A stretch of 64,000 nucleotides of DNA from Roseibium aggregatum (lineage in GTDB: Bacteria > Pseudomonadota > Alphaproteobacteria > Rhizobiales > Stappiaceae): assembly GCF_014692675.1 (NCBI RefSeq), contig NZ_JABFCZ010000006.1:62001-126000 (forward strand), given 5' to 3'. This document shows, piece after piece, positions 42,866-53,202 of the stretch. The notes beneath the pieces are model-generated. The model searched no databases. It was not told where the DNA came from and saw only the letters and a list, made by a program, of their open reading frames with translations. Every line of letters begins with the position of its first letter. Positions within the stretch are counted from its first letter, which is position 1. The translations under genes were made by a program, and so were the position numbers.

Positions 42866-45198
42866 CGTTTTTTCTTTCCGCTTGTGCGTCTGGCGGAAGC
42901 CTTCGATGTCTTCGCGGCGGCGCGCTTGCGCGGGCTTCGGGGCTTTGCCCCCGTCTTGCGCCGGGAATTTTTCGCGACGCGTCCGCTGCTCAAGACCTCG
43001 AAACGCAGGGCGCCTGCAAAGGGCGCGGCTTCGGCCAGCCTGACTGTAACCTGGTCCCCAAGCTGATAGGTTTCGCCGGTCTTGTCACCGATCAAGGCGT
43101 GCGACCCTTCGTCATACCTGTAGTAGTCGAGGCCGATGGTGGAGGCGGGCACGAAGCCGTCGGCGCCGCTGTCCTCCAGACGGACGAACAGGCCGGATTT
43201 CACCACGCCGGCGATGCGGCCGGAAAATTCCGCGCCGACCTTGTCCGCCATCCACAGCGCGATCAGCCGATCGATGGTGTCGCGCTCGGCCAGCATGGCG
43301 CGCCGTTCGGCGCCGGAGATTTCCGCGCCGATGGCTTCCAGTTTCGTTTCGATGCCTTCCGGCAGACCGTCGTTGCCGAGGCCGAGCGCCCGGATCAGGC
43401 CACGGTGGACGATCAGGTCCGCATAACGGCGGATCGGCGAGGTGAAATGGGCGTAACGGCGCAGGTTCAGGCCGAAATGGCCGATGTTCTGCGGCGCGTA
43501 TTCGGCCTGGGCCTGGCTGCGCAGCACCACCTCGTTGACCAGATGCGCCTCGGGCGTGTCCTTCACCTTTGCCAGAATGCCGTTGAAGACGGACGGTCTG
43601 AGGCCGCCGCTGGACGGCAGCTTCATGTTGATGGTGGACAGGAACTCTTTCAGGTTTTCCAGCTTTTCCGGCGTCGACGCATCGTGGATCCGGTAGAGCA
43701 GGGGCGTCTTTTTCTTTTCCAGCGTCTCGGCGGCCGAGACGTTGGCGAGGATCATGAATTCCTCGATCAGCTTGTGCGCTTCCAGCCGCTCGGGAACGAA
43801 AACGTGATCGACGGTGCCGTCGTCCTTGAGCTTGATCTTGCGTTCCGGCAGGTCGAGTTCCAGCGGCTCGCGGGCATCGCGCGCCTTCTTCAGGGCGTGG
43901 TAGCCGTCCCACAAGGGCTTCAGCACGCCGTCGAGCAGGGTCTCGGTCTTCTCGTCCGTCACCCCGTCAATCGCCTTTTGGGCCTGGATATAGGACAGGC
44001 GGGCGGCGGAGCGCATCATTACCCGGTGGAACGTGTGCGCGATCTTGCGGCCGTTTTGATCGATGACCATACGCACGGCAAGCGCCGGGCGGTCTTCCTT
44101 TTCGCGCAAGGAGCAGAGCACGTTGGAGATGCGCTCCGGCAGCATCGGGATCACCCGGTCGGGGAAATACACCGAATTGCCGCGCATATGGGCTTCCCGG
44201 TCCAGCGCGGAGCCGGGGCGGACGTAATGGGCGACGTCGGCGATGGCCACGTAAAGCACATGGCCGCCGTCGTTCTCGCCGCTGTCGTCGGGTTCGGCGA
44301 AGACGGCGTCGTCATGGTCCTTGGCGTCGGGGGGGTCGATGGTGACGAGCGGGATCTGGCGCCAGTCCTCGCGCTTGCCGAGCGTCGCGACCGGGGCAGC
44401 CTCTTCGGCTTCCTGTTCCACGGTAGCTGGAAAGACATGGCGGATGCCGTGGCTGTGCAGGGCGATCTCCGAGACCGCCTTTTCCGACTTCATGGAGCCG
44501 AAGCGTTCCACGATGCTGGCGCGCGGCGCGCCGTAGCGGCCGGTGCGGGTCACCTGGACGCTGACCAGGTCGCCGTCTTCGGCGCCCTTCAGGTCGCTCG
44601 GGTCGATGTCCAGCTCACGCTGCTTGCGGTCCACCGGCTCCAGATAGGGCGGATGGGTCCCGGAGCGGGCGCGCATGATGCCGAGGATCGCGTCCTGGCG
44701 CTTTTCCAGCACCTTGATGACCCGGCCTGTATAATCGGCCTCTCCCTCATCGGCGTCGGTCAGGCGGATGAGGGCGCGGTCGCCAATGCCGGGCTGCGGA
44801 GCCTTGCCGCGCGCGGTCAGCACCAGGATCTTCGGGGCAGGGCCGGTGTCGTCGTCCCAGTCGACGGGTTCGCCCAGGAGTTCTCCATCGCGGTCGCGCG
44901 CGACCAGGCTGACCACGAGCACGGGCGGCAGGTCGCCGGGGCGCAACAAGCGCTTCTGACGTCTTTCCAGGAGGCCTTCGTCGCTCAGTTCCCGCAGCAT
45001 GCGCTTCAGTGGAATGCGGGCCGCGCCGATGATGCCGAAATGGCGGGCGATCTCGCGCTTGCCCGCCTTGCCCGGATTATCGGCGATGAAGGCGAGGATA
45101 TCCTCGCGCGAAGGCATTTCGGCCGGTGCTTTCGCAGTCTTCCGGCGAGAGGGTTTGCGGGGTCCTATCCGCTTTGCGCTCAAGATGCGTCGTCCCAC
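42862..45198 (-). CDS. rnr: Ribonuclease R
   Basis: 778 residues. A 3'-5' exoribonuclease of the RNB family with a helix-turn-helix at about 30-85, cold-shock domains, the RNB catalytic core with DPPDAKDHDDAVFAEPDD (about 285-302) for Mg2+ binding, an S1 domain (about 635-715) and a basic tail. It degrades structured RNA. The GTG at 45198 lies 6 nt after AGAGG and overlaps the topA end by 19 nt, which favours coupled translation. The first 25 residues are lysine/arginine-rich. Confidence 0.94.
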   Translation of the reverse strand: MGRRILSAKRIGPRKPSRRKTAKAPAEMPSREDILAFIADNPGKAGKREIARHFGIIGAARIPLKRMLRELSDEGLLERRQKRLLRPGDLPPVLVVSLVARDRDGELLGEPVDWDDDTGPAPKILVLTARGKAPQPGIGDRALIRLTDADEGEADYTGRVIKVLEKRQDAILGIMRARSGTHPPYLEPVDRKQRELDIDPSDLKGAEDGDLVSVQVTRTGRYGAPRASIVERFGSMKSEKAVSEIALHSHGIRHVFPATVEQEAEEAAPVATLGKREDWRQIPLVTIDPPDAKDHDDAVFAEPDDSGENDGGHVLYVAIADVAHYVRPGSALDREAHMRGNSVYFPDRVIPMLPERISNVLCSLREKEDRPALAVRMVIDQNGRKIAHTFHRVMMRSAARLSYIQAQKAIDGVTDEKTETLLDGVLKPLWDGYHALKKARDAREPLELDLPERKIKLKDDGTVDHVFVPERLEAHKLIEEFMILANVSAAETLEKKKTPLLYRIHDASTPEKLENLKEFLSTINMKLPSSGGLRPSVFNGILAKVKDTPEAHLVNEVVLRSQAQAEYAPQNIGHFGLNLRRYAHFTSPIRRYADLIVHRGLIRALGLGNDGLPEGIETKLEAIGAEISGAERRAMLAERDTIDRLIALWMADKVGAEFSGRIAGVVKSGLFVRLEDSGADGFVPASTIGLDYYRYDEGSHALIGDKTGETYQLGDQVTVRLAEAAPFAGALRFEVLSSGRVAKNSRRKTGAKPRSPRKRAAAKTSKASARRTSGKKKR

Positions 45199-47843
45199 GG
45201 AACCTCTTCGGAAGAGGAGTCGACCTTTGCCTTGGCGGCGGTCTTTTTGGTCGTGGCCTTCTTGGCAGCGGGTTTCTTCGCAGCCGCCTTTTTCGGCGCG
45301 GCCTTCTTCTTGACCCCGCCCTTGGAAGCTTTGGCGGCAATCAGTTCCAGCGCCTGTTCCATGGTCACTGTCATGGGATCGGTGCCTTTCGGCAGGGTCG
45401 CATTGATCTTGCCATGGTTGACGTAGGGCCCGTAGCGACCGTCGCGCACGGTGATCGCCCCGCCTTCCTCCGGATGGTCGCCGAGTTCCTTCAGCGCTGC
45501 CGGCGTGCCGCGTCCGCGTCCGCCCTTGGCGCGCTTTTCGGCCAGGGCATCGACGGCGCGGTTGATGCCGACGGAAAAGACCTCGTCCGGAGAGGACAGG
45601 TTGGCGTAGGTGCCGTCATGGAGCACGAACGGGCCGTAGCGGCCGATGCCGGCGGAAATCATCTTGCCGTCTTCGGGATGCGGTCCGACCTCGCGCGGCA
45701 GGGACAGGAGTTGAAGCGCCTTTTCAAGGTCCATGTCCGGGGCCGACCAGCCCTTGGGCAGGGAGGCGCGCTTGGGCTTGGCTTCCTCGCCGAGCTGGAC
45801 ATAAGGCCCGAAGCGGCCGTTGCGCAGGGACACGTCGAGGCCGGTTTCGGGATCCTGGCCCAGGATCTTCGGCCCTTCCGCGGCCTCGTCCTCGCCGTCA
45901 CCGGACTTGGCGAGCTGCCGGGTGTAGCTGCATTCCGGATAGTTGGAACAGCCGATGAAGGCGCCGAAGCGGCTGACCTTCAGGGACAGCCGTCCATCGG
46001 AACAGGACGGGCAGGCGCGCGGATCGGTGCCGTCGCCCTTGTCCGGGAAGATGTGCGGGGCCAGCAGATCGTTCAGGGCATCGATGACCTGGGCGACCCG
46101 CAGGTCCTTGATGTCGTCGACGGCGCCGGAAAAGTCCTTCCAGAAGGCGCGCAGGACGTCCAGCCAGGAGAGTTCTCCTGCGGAAATCTTGTCGAGCTGC
46201 TCTTCCAGGCTCGCGGTGAAATCATATTCGATGTAGCGGTCGAAGAAGCTTTCCAGGAAGGCGGTGACGATCCGGCCCTTGTCCTGGGGAACGAGCTGCT
46301 TCTTTTCCAGTTCCACATAGTCGCGGTCGCGCAGGGTCTGCAGGGTAGAGGCGTAGGTGGAGGGCCGGCCGATGCCCAGCTCTTCCATCTTCTTGACCAG
46401 GCTGGCTTCCGTGTAGCGCGGCGGCGGCGTGGTGAAGTGCTGGGCGGCCTCGATGGGTTCTGCCTTGCCATCGACCGACCCGAGCGTCAGCGAGGCACCG
46501 TCGTCGACGGCCGGCAGGCGCTTTGAATCCTCGTCCTCGTCGTCGTCGCGGCCTTCCTGATAAAGGGCGAAGAAGCCGTCGAAGCGGACGACGGAACCGG
46601 TCGCACGCAGGGCGGCTTTCTTGGCCGCTCCGGAGGCGGTGATGTCGATGGTGGTGCGCTCAAGGATGGCGGATTCCATCTGGCTCGCCATGGTGCGCTT
46701 CCAGATCAGCTCGTAGAGCTTGGCCTGATCGGGGTCGAGGAAACGGGCGACATCCTTCGGCCGTCGGAACAGGTCGGTCGGGCGGATGGCCTCGTGGGCC
46801 TCCTGGGCGTTCTTGGCCTTGGTGGAATAGAAGCGCGGCTTTTCGGGCACGTAATTGTCGCCGAAATCCTTGCCGATCACCTTGCGGGCGGCGGAAATCG
46901 CCTCGCCGGCGATCTGCACGCCGTCGGTACGCATATAGGTGATGAGACCGGAGGTCTCGCCGCCGATGGCAATGCCTTCATAGAGCCTTTGCGCCACCTG
47001 CATGGTGCGCGAGGCGGCAAAGCCGAGCTTGCGCGAGGCTTCCTGCTGCAGGGTGGAGGTGGTGAAGGGAGGCGCCGGATTGCGCTTGGTCGGCTTGGAG
47101 GCCACGCTGTCCACGGTGTAGCTGGCGGACGTCAGCATGGTCTTGATGGCGGTGGCTTCCGCTTCCGAACCGATGTCGAGGCGCCCGATCTTCTTGCCGT
47201 CGAAGCCGGTGACAGACGCCTGGAACGGGTCGCCCTTCGGCGTCTTCAGGTTGGCGAGGATCGACCAGTATTCCTGGGGCTTGAAGACCTCGATTTCCAT
47301 TTCCCGGTCGCAGATCAGGCGCAGGGCGACGGACTGCACGCGGCCGGCGGAGCGGGCGCCGGGCAGCTTGCGCCACAGGACCGGCGACAGGGTGAAGCCC
47401 ACCAGATAGTCGAGCGCGCGGCGTGCCAGGTAGGCGTCGACCAGCGGCGTGTCGAGTTCGCGCGGATTGGCCATCGCCTCCAGGATCGCCGACTTGGTGA
47501 TGGCGTTGAAGACGACGCGCTGGACCTGCTTGTCTTTCAGGACGCGTTTCTTCTGTAGCACTTCCAGCACGTGCCAGGAAATCGCCTCGCCCTCGCGGTC
47601 GGGGTCGGTTGCGAGAATCAGGCGGTCGGCATCCTTGACGGCGTTGGCGATTTCCGAAAGCCGCTTCTGGGACTTGGAATCTACCTGCCAGCTCATGGCG
47701 AAGTCTTCGTCCGGCTTGACCGATCCGTCCTTCGGCGGCAGATCGCGCACGTGGCCGTAGGAGGCCAGCACCTGGTAATCCGAGCCGAGATATTTATTGA
47801 TCGTCTTGGCCTTGGCCGGCGATTCCACAATGACGATGTTCAT
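45180..47843 (-). CDS. topA: DNA topoisomerase I
   Basis: 887 residues, type IA topoisomerase that relaxes negative supercoils. It has a Toprim domain at the N-terminus (VIVESPAKAKTI, ATDPDREGEAI), active-site Tyr near residue 303 in GLITYMRTDG, and C-terminal zinc ribbons (CPSCSDGRLSLKVSRFGAFI, CSNYPECSYT) plus several single-strand-binding repeats with GRYGPFV/GRYGPYV. It ends with an Ala/Lys-rich tail (AAPKKAAAKKPAAKKATTKK) common in this class. Essential in most bacteria. dprA, often its neighbour, lies 1.3 kb away. Confidence 0.96.
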   Translation of the reverse strand: MNIVIVESPAKAKTINKYLGSDYQVLASYGHVRDLPPKDGSVKPDEDFAMSWQVDSKSQKRLSEIANAVKDADRLILATDPDREGEAISWHVLEVLQKKRVLKDKQVQRVVFNAITKSAILEAMANPRELDTPLVDAYLARRALDYLVGFTLSPVLWRKLPGARSAGRVQSVALRLICDREMEIEVFKPQEYWSILANLKTPKGDPFQASVTGFDGKKIGRLDIGSEAEATAIKTMLTSASYTVDSVASKPTKRNPAPPFTTSTLQQEASRKLGFAASRTMQVAQRLYEGIAIGGETSGLITYMRTDGVQIAGEAISAARKVIGKDFGDNYVPEKPRFYSTKAKNAQEAHEAIRPTDLFRRPKDVARFLDPDQAKLYELIWKRTMASQMESAILERTTIDITASGAAKKAALRATGSVVRFDGFFALYQEGRDDDEDEDSKRLPAVDDGASLTLGSVDGKAEPIEAAQHFTTPPPRYTEASLVKKMEELGIGRPSTYASTLQTLRDRDYVELEKKQLVPQDKGRIVTAFLESFFDRYIEYDFTASLEEQLDKISAGELSWLDVLRAFWKDFSGAVDDIKDLRVAQVIDALNDLLAPHIFPDKGDGTDPRACPSCSDGRLSLKVSRFGAFIGCSNYPECSYTRQLAKSGDGEDEAAEGPKILGQDPETGLDVSLRNGRFGPYVQLGEEAKPKRASLPKGWSAPDMDLEKALQLLSLPREVGPHPEDGKMISAGIGRYGPFVLHDGTYANLSSPDEVFSVGINRAVDALAEKRAKGGRGRGTPAALKELGDHPEEGGAITVRDGRYGPYVNHGKINATLPKGTDPMTVTMEQALELIAAKASKGGVKKKAAPKKAAAKKPAAKKATTKKTAAKAKVDSSSEEVPWDDAS

Positions 47844-48129
47844 CGTTTCCCAAATGCTGACTGACGGGAACGGATGCGGAGCCCCGAGCCGCCTCCCGAA
47901 GAAATTGACTGTTTCAAGATGGCGACGATCACGGATCGCCGACCGCCTGTCAAATGGACCTTTGCGCGGATCGGGTCAAGAGACCCTGCAAAAAGGCGAG
48001 TTATCCACCGGACCGCGGGCCGGGTCCGGCGGTCCCCGAAACGACGTTTGACGTGTGCATGCCGAACCGGACAACCTCGTGGCATTATAACGAGCCCGGA
48101 CACTTTATCTATTACATGGAATACGGACC

Positions 48130-48555
48130 ATGCCGATGCCGGATGAGTATCAGCGCGCCGGACAGATTTTCGAAGGCTTCCTGGAAGATGCACGCATCGC
48201 TTTGGACCTGACCACGCGCAACCAGACCTACACGACCGTGCAGGGCGTGCTCATTGCGTTCCGGCGCCGGCTCACGGTGGCGGAGGGGTTGCGCTTTGCC
48301 AATGAGCTGCCCGTAGTCCTGCGGGCGTTATTCGTCAAGGACTGGGACATCGAGGCGCCGCCCGTTCCGTTTTCAAGCCGCGAAGACATGACGGAAGAGG
48401 TCTGCTCTTTGCGCCGTCATCATAACTTTTCACCCGCGAACGCCATCGAGGGTGTTGCCCGTGCATTGCGGACCCATGTGGATGAGACGGTGTTCGATGC
48501 GATGCTCGGAACGCTGCCGGAAGGGGCGGTGGCGTTCTGGGAGGTGGCGGATTAG
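48130..48555 (+). CDS. DUF2267 family protein
   Basis: 141 residues. The helical DUF2267 fold is seen in TYTTVQGVLIAFRRRLTVAEGLRFANELPVVLRA as two amphipathic helices, then NAIEGVARALRTHVDETVFD. Proteins of this family are small, cytoplasmic and of unknown role, sometimes stress-linked. Several in-frame ATGs cluster at 48130-48136. It is preceded by a 286-bp region and is divergent from topA. Confidence 0.78.
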   Translation: MPMPDEYQRAGQIFEGFLEDARIALDLTTRNQTYTTVQGVLIAFRRRLTVAEGLRFANELPVVLRALFVKDWDIEAPPVPFSSREDMTEEVCSLRRHHNFSPANAIEGVARALRTHVDETVFDAMLGTLPEGAVAFWEVAD

Positions 48556-48617
48556 GCTGGATGCGCCCAGAGCGGAGCAAGCATAGTTCGGAAGGCATTT
48601 ATGGATGGTGATTTATA

Positions 48618-49085
48618 GTGGCCAGACCAAAAATCGGTGATGTTCTCGAAATCGAAACCGATAACGGAAATTACTATCTTCAGTACACGCACAAGCATCC
48701 AGATTATCATGGCCTGGTTAGAGTGTACGATACTCCTTATCCTAGTTGTCCGGATAATATTTGCGGTATTCTTGATGGGCCGAAAGCCTTTTATTGCTTT
48801 ACGGTGATTAGCTTTGGTTTGAAACGAAAGGTCGCTAGGACCGTCGGGAATTGCCCAATTCCTGATGGGAATAAGAATATCCCAATGTTCCGCGGTCGCT
48901 CCGTGATTGCTCCCGTTCTGAAAAAGCCGGCGGATGGGCATTTTGGGGATGCGGAGAAGGGATGGAGCCGCATTGGACGCCTTACACCGGAAGCGCGACA
49001 ATTGCCGATACTCGGGGTTTGGCCATTTGAATGGATAGTCGACCGGGTTCAGGCCGGCTGGAGGCCTAAGGATGATCCGCGCTGA
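48618..49085 (+). CDS. Imm26-like protein (orphan)
   Basis: 155 residues from GTG. It opens with IGDVLEIETDNGNYYLQYTH and has ARTVGNCPIPDGNKNIPMFR and LPILGVWPFEWIVDRV, the order of motifs in immunity protein 26, a family tied to polymorphic toxins. The match is moderate; a non-immunity relative is possible. No toxin gene is beside it. GC content is clearly below its neighbours, so transfer is plausible. The ribosome site is poor. Confidence 0.5.
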   Translation: MARPKIGDVLEIETDNGNYYLQYTHKHPDYHGLVRVYDTPYPSCPDNICGILDGPKAFYCFTVISFGLKRKVARTVGNCPIPDGNKNIPMFRGRSVIAPVLKKPADGHFGDAEKGWSRIGRLTPEARQLPILGVWPFEWIVDRVQAGWRPKDDPR

Positions 49086-49133
49086 TTGCTGATCCTCATC
49101 CTAAAGCTCACTGCTCTTTCAATATTCGTCCCG

Positions 49134-50267
49134 TCAATAAACCAGTGACACTTTTTGCCCGCGATGCCGCTCCAGGCGGCCGGCGAGTTCGAGTTCAAGC
49201 AGGATGACATGGACCGTTCGGGGCGGCTCGCCCAGATCGCGGATCAGGTCGTCGACCTCGACCGGGGTCGGGCCGAGGGCGGTGAGGATGCGCTGGCGGA
49301 CTTGATCGGAGGGGTCTTCGGGGGCCGAGCCGCCGGGCTCTGAAAAGCCGGTGCCGAAAGGGAGCGTTGGTTCGCTGCGTCCGGCAAGGGCGTCGAGGAT
49401 GTCTTTCGCGCAGGTGATCAGGGCCGCGCCCTGCTGGATCAGCCGGTTGGCGCCCTCGGAGCGGGTGTCGAGGGGCGAGCCCGGAACGGCGAAAATCTCG
49501 CGGTTCTGTTCCAGGGCAAAGCGGGCGGTGTGCAGGGAGCCCGATGCCTTGGCGGCCTCGATCACCACAACGCCGAGTGACAGGCCGGAAATCAGCCGGT
49601 TGCGGCGGGGAAAGTCGCGGCCGCGCGGCTTCCAGCCGAAGGGCATTTCACTGATGGCCGTGCCGCCCGCATCCAGAATGGCGGTAAGCAGCGGACCGTG
49701 TTCGGGCGGATAGAGATGATCGATGCCGCCGGCAAAGACGGCGACGGTGCCACCGGCCAATGCCGCTTCGTGGGCGGCGGCGTCGATGCCGCGGGCAAGG
49801 CCGGAGGCGATGACATAGCCGTTGGCGGACAGGTCTCCGGCGATGGTTGCGGCAAATTTGCGGCCCGACAGGGAGGCGTTGCGGGCGCCGACGATCGCAA
49901 GCGTCTGCGGCCGGCTCAGGGTTTCGCCGCTGCCCCTGACGGAGAGAAGCGGCGGCGGGCCGTCGATATGGCGCAGGTGCGGCGGATAGCCGGGTTCGCC
50001 CATGGCAACGAGGCGGGCACCGGCGGCCTCATGGGCACTGAGTTCGTCCTCGGCTTCCCGTTCCGGACAGATCCGCAGGTTACCCTTACCGCCGCGGCGC
50101 GACAGGCCGGGCAGGCCTTCGAGGGCTGCCTCGGCGGTGCCGAAATGATCGATCAGGTCGCGGAAGGTGCGCGGGCCGACGTTTTCGGAGCGGATCAGCC
50201 GGAGCCATGCCAGCCGCTGCCGCTCGTCAAGGCGCGGGTTGGCATCAGGCTGCGGTTCGGCGGTCAT
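49134..50267 (-). CDS. dprA: DNA-processing protein DprA
   Basis: 377 residues. It loads RecA onto incoming single-stranded DNA during natural transformation. A SAM-like N-terminal part is followed by the Rossmann-like DprA core (about 100-300): [50 protein letters not shown] and [15 protein letters not shown] strand. A C-terminal winged helix (about 315-377) is present. The start overlaps the plsY stop by 4 nt. No other competence genes lie nearby, and many alphaproteobacteria keep dprA without known competence. Confidence 0.94.
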   Translation of the reverse strand: MTAEPQPDANPRLDERQRLAWLRLIRSENVGPRTFRDLIDHFGTAEAALEGLPGLSRRGGKGNLRICPEREAEDELSAHEAAGARLVAMGEPGYPPHLRHIDGPPPLLSVRGSGETLSRPQTLAIVGARNASLSGRKFAATIAGDLSANGYVIASGLARGIDAAAHEAALAGGTVAVFAGGIDHLYPPEHGPLLTAILDAGGTAISEMPFGWKPRGRDFPRRNRLISGLSLGVVVIEAAKASGSLHTARFALEQNREIFAVPGSPLDTRSEGANRLIQQGAALITCAKDILDALAGRSEPTLPFGTGFSEPGGSAPEDPSDQVRQRILTALGPTPVEVDDLIRDLGEPPRTVHVILLELELAGRLERHRGQKVSLVY

Positions 50268-50911
50268 GCGCCCGCGTCGCCGCCGGTCTCAGCCTTCGAT
50301 TTCGAGCCGATCCTGGATTCCTCGCCCATCATCAGCCGGTGGATGTTTTCGTTGTGCTTCAGCCACAGAAGCAGGGTCATGGCCAGGAACATTTCCGCCA
50401 TCTGGTACTGGCCGACACTGTAGAGAAAGAACGGGGTCGCCAGGCTGGCGGTCAACGCAGACAGGGAGGAGTAGCGGAACAGGAACGCCATGGCGATCCA
50501 GATGCCGGCGAAGACGAAGAAGGCCGGCCAGTAGATCCCGAGCAGGATGCCGAGATAGGTGGCGACACCCTTGCCGCCCTTGAACTTCAGCCAGACGGGA
50601 AACAGGTGGCCGAGAAAGGCGCCGAGGCCTGCGATCAGCGCCATTTCGACGCCGTAGAAATACCGGGTGATCAGGACCGCGACCGTTCCTTTCAGCGCAT
50701 CGCCGAGCAAGGTGGCGGCGGCGAGCGACTTGCGCCCGGTTCTGAGCACATTGGTGGTACCGATGTTGCCGGAGCCGATCTTGCGGATGTCGCCGAGACC
50801 CGCCATGCGCGTGATCACCAGCCCGAAGGGGATCGATCCGAGCAGATAGCCGAAAATGAGGGCTGCGAGATAATAGGGCCAGGCAAGGCCCCAACTGATC
50901 GGATCGGGCAC
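50264..50911 (-). CDS. plsY: Acyl-phosphate:glycerol-3-phosphate acyltransferase PlsY
   Basis: 215 residues with five to six membrane helices. PlsY transfers acyl groups from acyl-phosphate to glycerol-3-phosphate in the first step of phospholipid synthesis. All three motifs are visible: [20 protein letters not shown] with [35 protein letters not shown], and the final [13 protein letters not shown]. No separate acyl-phosphate synthase (plsX) is in the window. It is coupled to dprA by a 4-nt overlap. Confidence 0.95.
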   Translation of the reverse strand: MPDPISWGLAWPYYLAALIFGYLLGSIPFGLVITRMAGLGDIRKIGSGNIGTTNVLRTGRKSLAAATLLGDALKGTVAVLITRYFYGVEMALIAGLGAFLGHLFPVWLKFKGGKGVATYLGILLGIYWPAFFVFAGIWIAMAFLFRYSSLSALTASLATPFFLYSVGQYQMAEMFLAMTLLLWLKHNENIHRLMMGEESRIGSKSKAETGGDAGA

Positions 50912-50950
50912 GCGTTTCCTCCGCTTTGTCTGTGGCTTAGCGTCCTGATC

Positions 50951-52252
50951 CTAAGCGTAAGTGTAGACGGGCCGGCCTGCAACGATGGTGTGCAGCACCC
51001 GGCCGGAAAAACGCGCGTCCTCGAAGGGCGAGTTCTTGGACCGGGAGCGGATGGCGCTCTTTTCCAGCACCCAGGGGCGGTCCGGATCGAAGACGACCAC
51101 GTCGGCGGGCGCCCCCGTGGTCAGCCGGCCGGTCTCCAGGCCGAGCCGGTCGGCGGGACGGCAGGTCATGCAGGCAAGCAAGGGCAGAAGCTCGATGTCG
51201 CCGGAATGGTAGAGCCGCAGCGCCGCGGCGAGCAGGGTCTCCAGACCGATGGCGCCGTCTTCCGCCTCCGCCCAGGGGTGGCGCTTGGTTTCCACGTCCT
51301 GGGGATCGTGGTTGGAGACGAGGATATCGATGGTGCCGTCGGCAAGGGCAGCGATCATCGCCTTGCGGTCGTCCTCGTTGCGCAGGGGCGGGGACATCTT
51401 GAAGAAGGTCCGGTAGGGGCCGATGTCGTTCTCGTTCTGGGTCAGGTGGTTGATCGACACACCTGCGGTGACGTTGAGGCCGCGGTCCTTGCCGATGCGG
51501 ATCGCCTCGGCGCTGTCGGAGGTGGAGATCAGGTTGGCGTGGTATTTCCCCTTCGCCATGCCGACCAGCCTGAGATCGCGCTCGATCATGATCACCTCGG
51601 CCTCGCGCGGGATGCCGGACAGGCCCTTCCAGCTCGCGTTGAGGCCGGCGTTCATGGAGCCGCCGGCAAGGTCAGGATCTTCCGTGTGGTGCACGATCAG
51701 GGCGTCGAAGTCGCGGGCGTAGGTGAGGATCCGGCGCATGGTCTGGGCGTTGCGCACCGATTTGTGGCCGTTGGAAAAGGCGATCGCGCCGGCTTCCTGC
51801 AACAGCCCGATCTCGGTCATTTCCTGGCCTTCAAGGCCCTTGGTCAGGGCGGCGATCGGGTGAACGTTGACGCTGGCGGTGTCGCGGGCGCGGCGCAGGA
51901 TGAAGTCGACCAGGGCCGGGTCGTCGATCACAGGGTCGGTTTCCGGCATGGTGCAGATGGTGGTGACGCCGCCGGCGGCGGCCGCATCGCTGGCGCTGGC
52001 CAGTGTCTCGCGGTGTTCTGCGCCCGGTTCGCCCACGGAGACGCACATGTCGATCAGGCCCGGGGCGGCGATGGCGCCGGCGCAGTCGATGATTTCCGCG
52101 CCGTAGGGCGCCCCCTGATTGGCGGCTTCCGGGCCGGCGGCGAGGATGGTGCCGTCGGCGATGATCACGGAGCCCGGTGCGTCGAGATCCCTTGCCGGAT
52201 CGATCACCCTGGCGTTGGAGAGAACCAGCGGTTTGGGAGAGTCTGAGGCCAC
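50951..52252 (-). CDS. Dihydroorotase-like PyrC' (catalytically impaired homologue)
   Basis: 433 residues, dihydroorotase fold, starting at GTG 11 nt after pyrB. In active enzymes the strand reads IDxHxH; here it is GLIDMCVSVGEPG, with Cys70 and Ser72 in place of both metal-binding histidines. The other ligands are also altered: NLISTSDS where HVSTAES-type His is expected, and SNHDPQ instead of SDHAPH. Inactive dihydroorotase homologues of this type (PyrC'/PyrX) bind aspartate transcarbamoylase as structural partners, for example in Pseudomonas. A separate catalytic dihydroorotase must exist elsewhere. Confidence 0.88.
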   Translation of the reverse strand: MASDSPKPLVLSNARVIDPARDLDAPGSVIIADGTILAAGPEAANQGAPYGAEIIDCAGAIAAPGLIDMCVSVGEPGAEHRETLASASDAAAAGGVTTICTMPETDPVIDDPALVDFILRRARDTASVNVHPIAALTKGLEGQEMTEIGLLQEAGAIAFSNGHKSVRNAQTMRRILTYARDFDALIVHHTEDPDLAGGSMNAGLNASWKGLSGIPREAEVIMIERDLRLVGMAKGKYHANLISTSDSAEAIRIGKDRGLNVTAGVSINHLTQNENDIGPYRTFFKMSPPLRNEDDRKAMIAALADGTIDILVSNHDPQDVETKRHPWAEAEDGAIGLETLLAAALRLYHSGDIELLPLLACMTCRPADRLGLETGRLTTGAPADVVVFDPDRPWVLEKSAIRSRSKNSPFEDARFSGRVLHTIVAGRPVYTYA

Positions 52253-52263
52253 GATCTTTTGTC

Positions 52264-53202
52264 CTACTGGTTCGGCAGATGGGCGGCGAGGGCTTCCAGC
52301 ACGGCCATGCGCACGGCAACCCCCATTTCCACCTGCTCACGAATGAGGCTCTGGGGCCCGTCGGCCACGGCCGGATCGATTTCCACGCCCCGGTTCATCG
52401 GGCCGGGATGCATCACCAGCGCGTCCTCTCGGGCGAAGCTCAGCTTTTCCGCATCCAGCCCGTAGTAGCGGTAGTATTCGCGCACCGAAGGGATGAATGA
52501 GCCGCTCATGCGCTCGCGCTGCAGGCGCAGCATCATGACGATATCCACGCCCTTCAACCCCTCGCGCATGTCGCGGAAGACCTCAACGCCCATCTTCTCG
52601 ATGCCGCTCGGCAAAAGGGTCGACGGAGCGATCACGCGCACGCGCGCGCCCAGCGCGTTGAGCAGGATGATGTTGGAGCGGGCGACCCGGGAATGGACAA
52701 TATCGCCGCAGATTGCCACCGTCAGCCGGGCGATCTTGCCCTTGTGGCGGCGGATGGTGAGGGCGTCGAGCAGGGCCTGGGTCGGGTGCTCGTGGGGGCC
52801 GTCGCCGGCATTGACCACCGAACAGTCGACCTTGCGGGCCAGCAGATGCACCGCTCCGGCGGCATGATGGCGGACCACCAGCAGGTCCGGATGCATGGCG
52901 TTGAGGGTGGCCGCCGTGTCGATCAGCGTCTCGCCCTTTTTCACAGAAGACGAGGACACCGCCATGTTCATCACATCCGCGCCGAGCCGCTTGCCCGCCA
53001 GCTCGAAGGAGGACTGGGTCCGGGTGGAGGCCTCGAAGAACAGGTTGATCTGGGTCCGGCCGCTCAGCACGGACTTTTTCTTTTCCACCTGGCGGCTGAC
53101 CTCGACGGCGGCTTCCGCCCGGTCCAGGAGGCCCAGGATGTCCTGGGGCTGAAGCCCTTCGATGCCAAGCAGATGACGATGGGGGAAAAGGTCAGCCTGC
53201 AT
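52264..53202 (-). CDS. pyrB: Aspartate carbamoyltransferase catalytic subunit
   Basis: 312 residues. It joins carbamoyl phosphate and aspartate in pyrimidine synthesis. Carbamoyl-phosphate-binding STRT is in [13 protein letters not shown] (Ser59-Thr62). [12 protein letters not shown] and the [13 protein letters not shown] end match the family. The ATG at 53202 is preferred because an upstream extension of 19 residues would be Lys/Gly-rich and overlap the divergent region. It forms an operon with pyrC' (11-nt gap). No regulatory subunit pyrI is present. Confidence 0.95.
   Translation of the reverse strand: MQADLFPHRHLLGIEGLQPQDILGLLDRAEAAVEVSRQVEKKKSVLSGRTQINLFFEASTRTQSSFELAGKRLGADVMNMAVSSSSVKKGETLIDTAATLNAMHPDLLVVRHHAAGAVHLLARKVDCSVVNAGDGPHEHPTQALLDALTIRRHKGKIARLTVAICGDIVHSRVARSNIILLNALGARVRVIAPSTLLPSGIEKMGVEVFRDMREGLKGVDIVMMLRLQRERMSGSFIPSVREYYRYYGLDAEKLSFAREDALVMHPGPMNRGVEIDPAVADGPQSLIREQVEMGVAVRMAVLEALAAHLPNQ

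Noticed and set aside
43099..45426. A 775-codon frame opposite rnr
   Set aside because: Shadow of RNase R; no recognisable domains, and rnr is clear on the minus strand.
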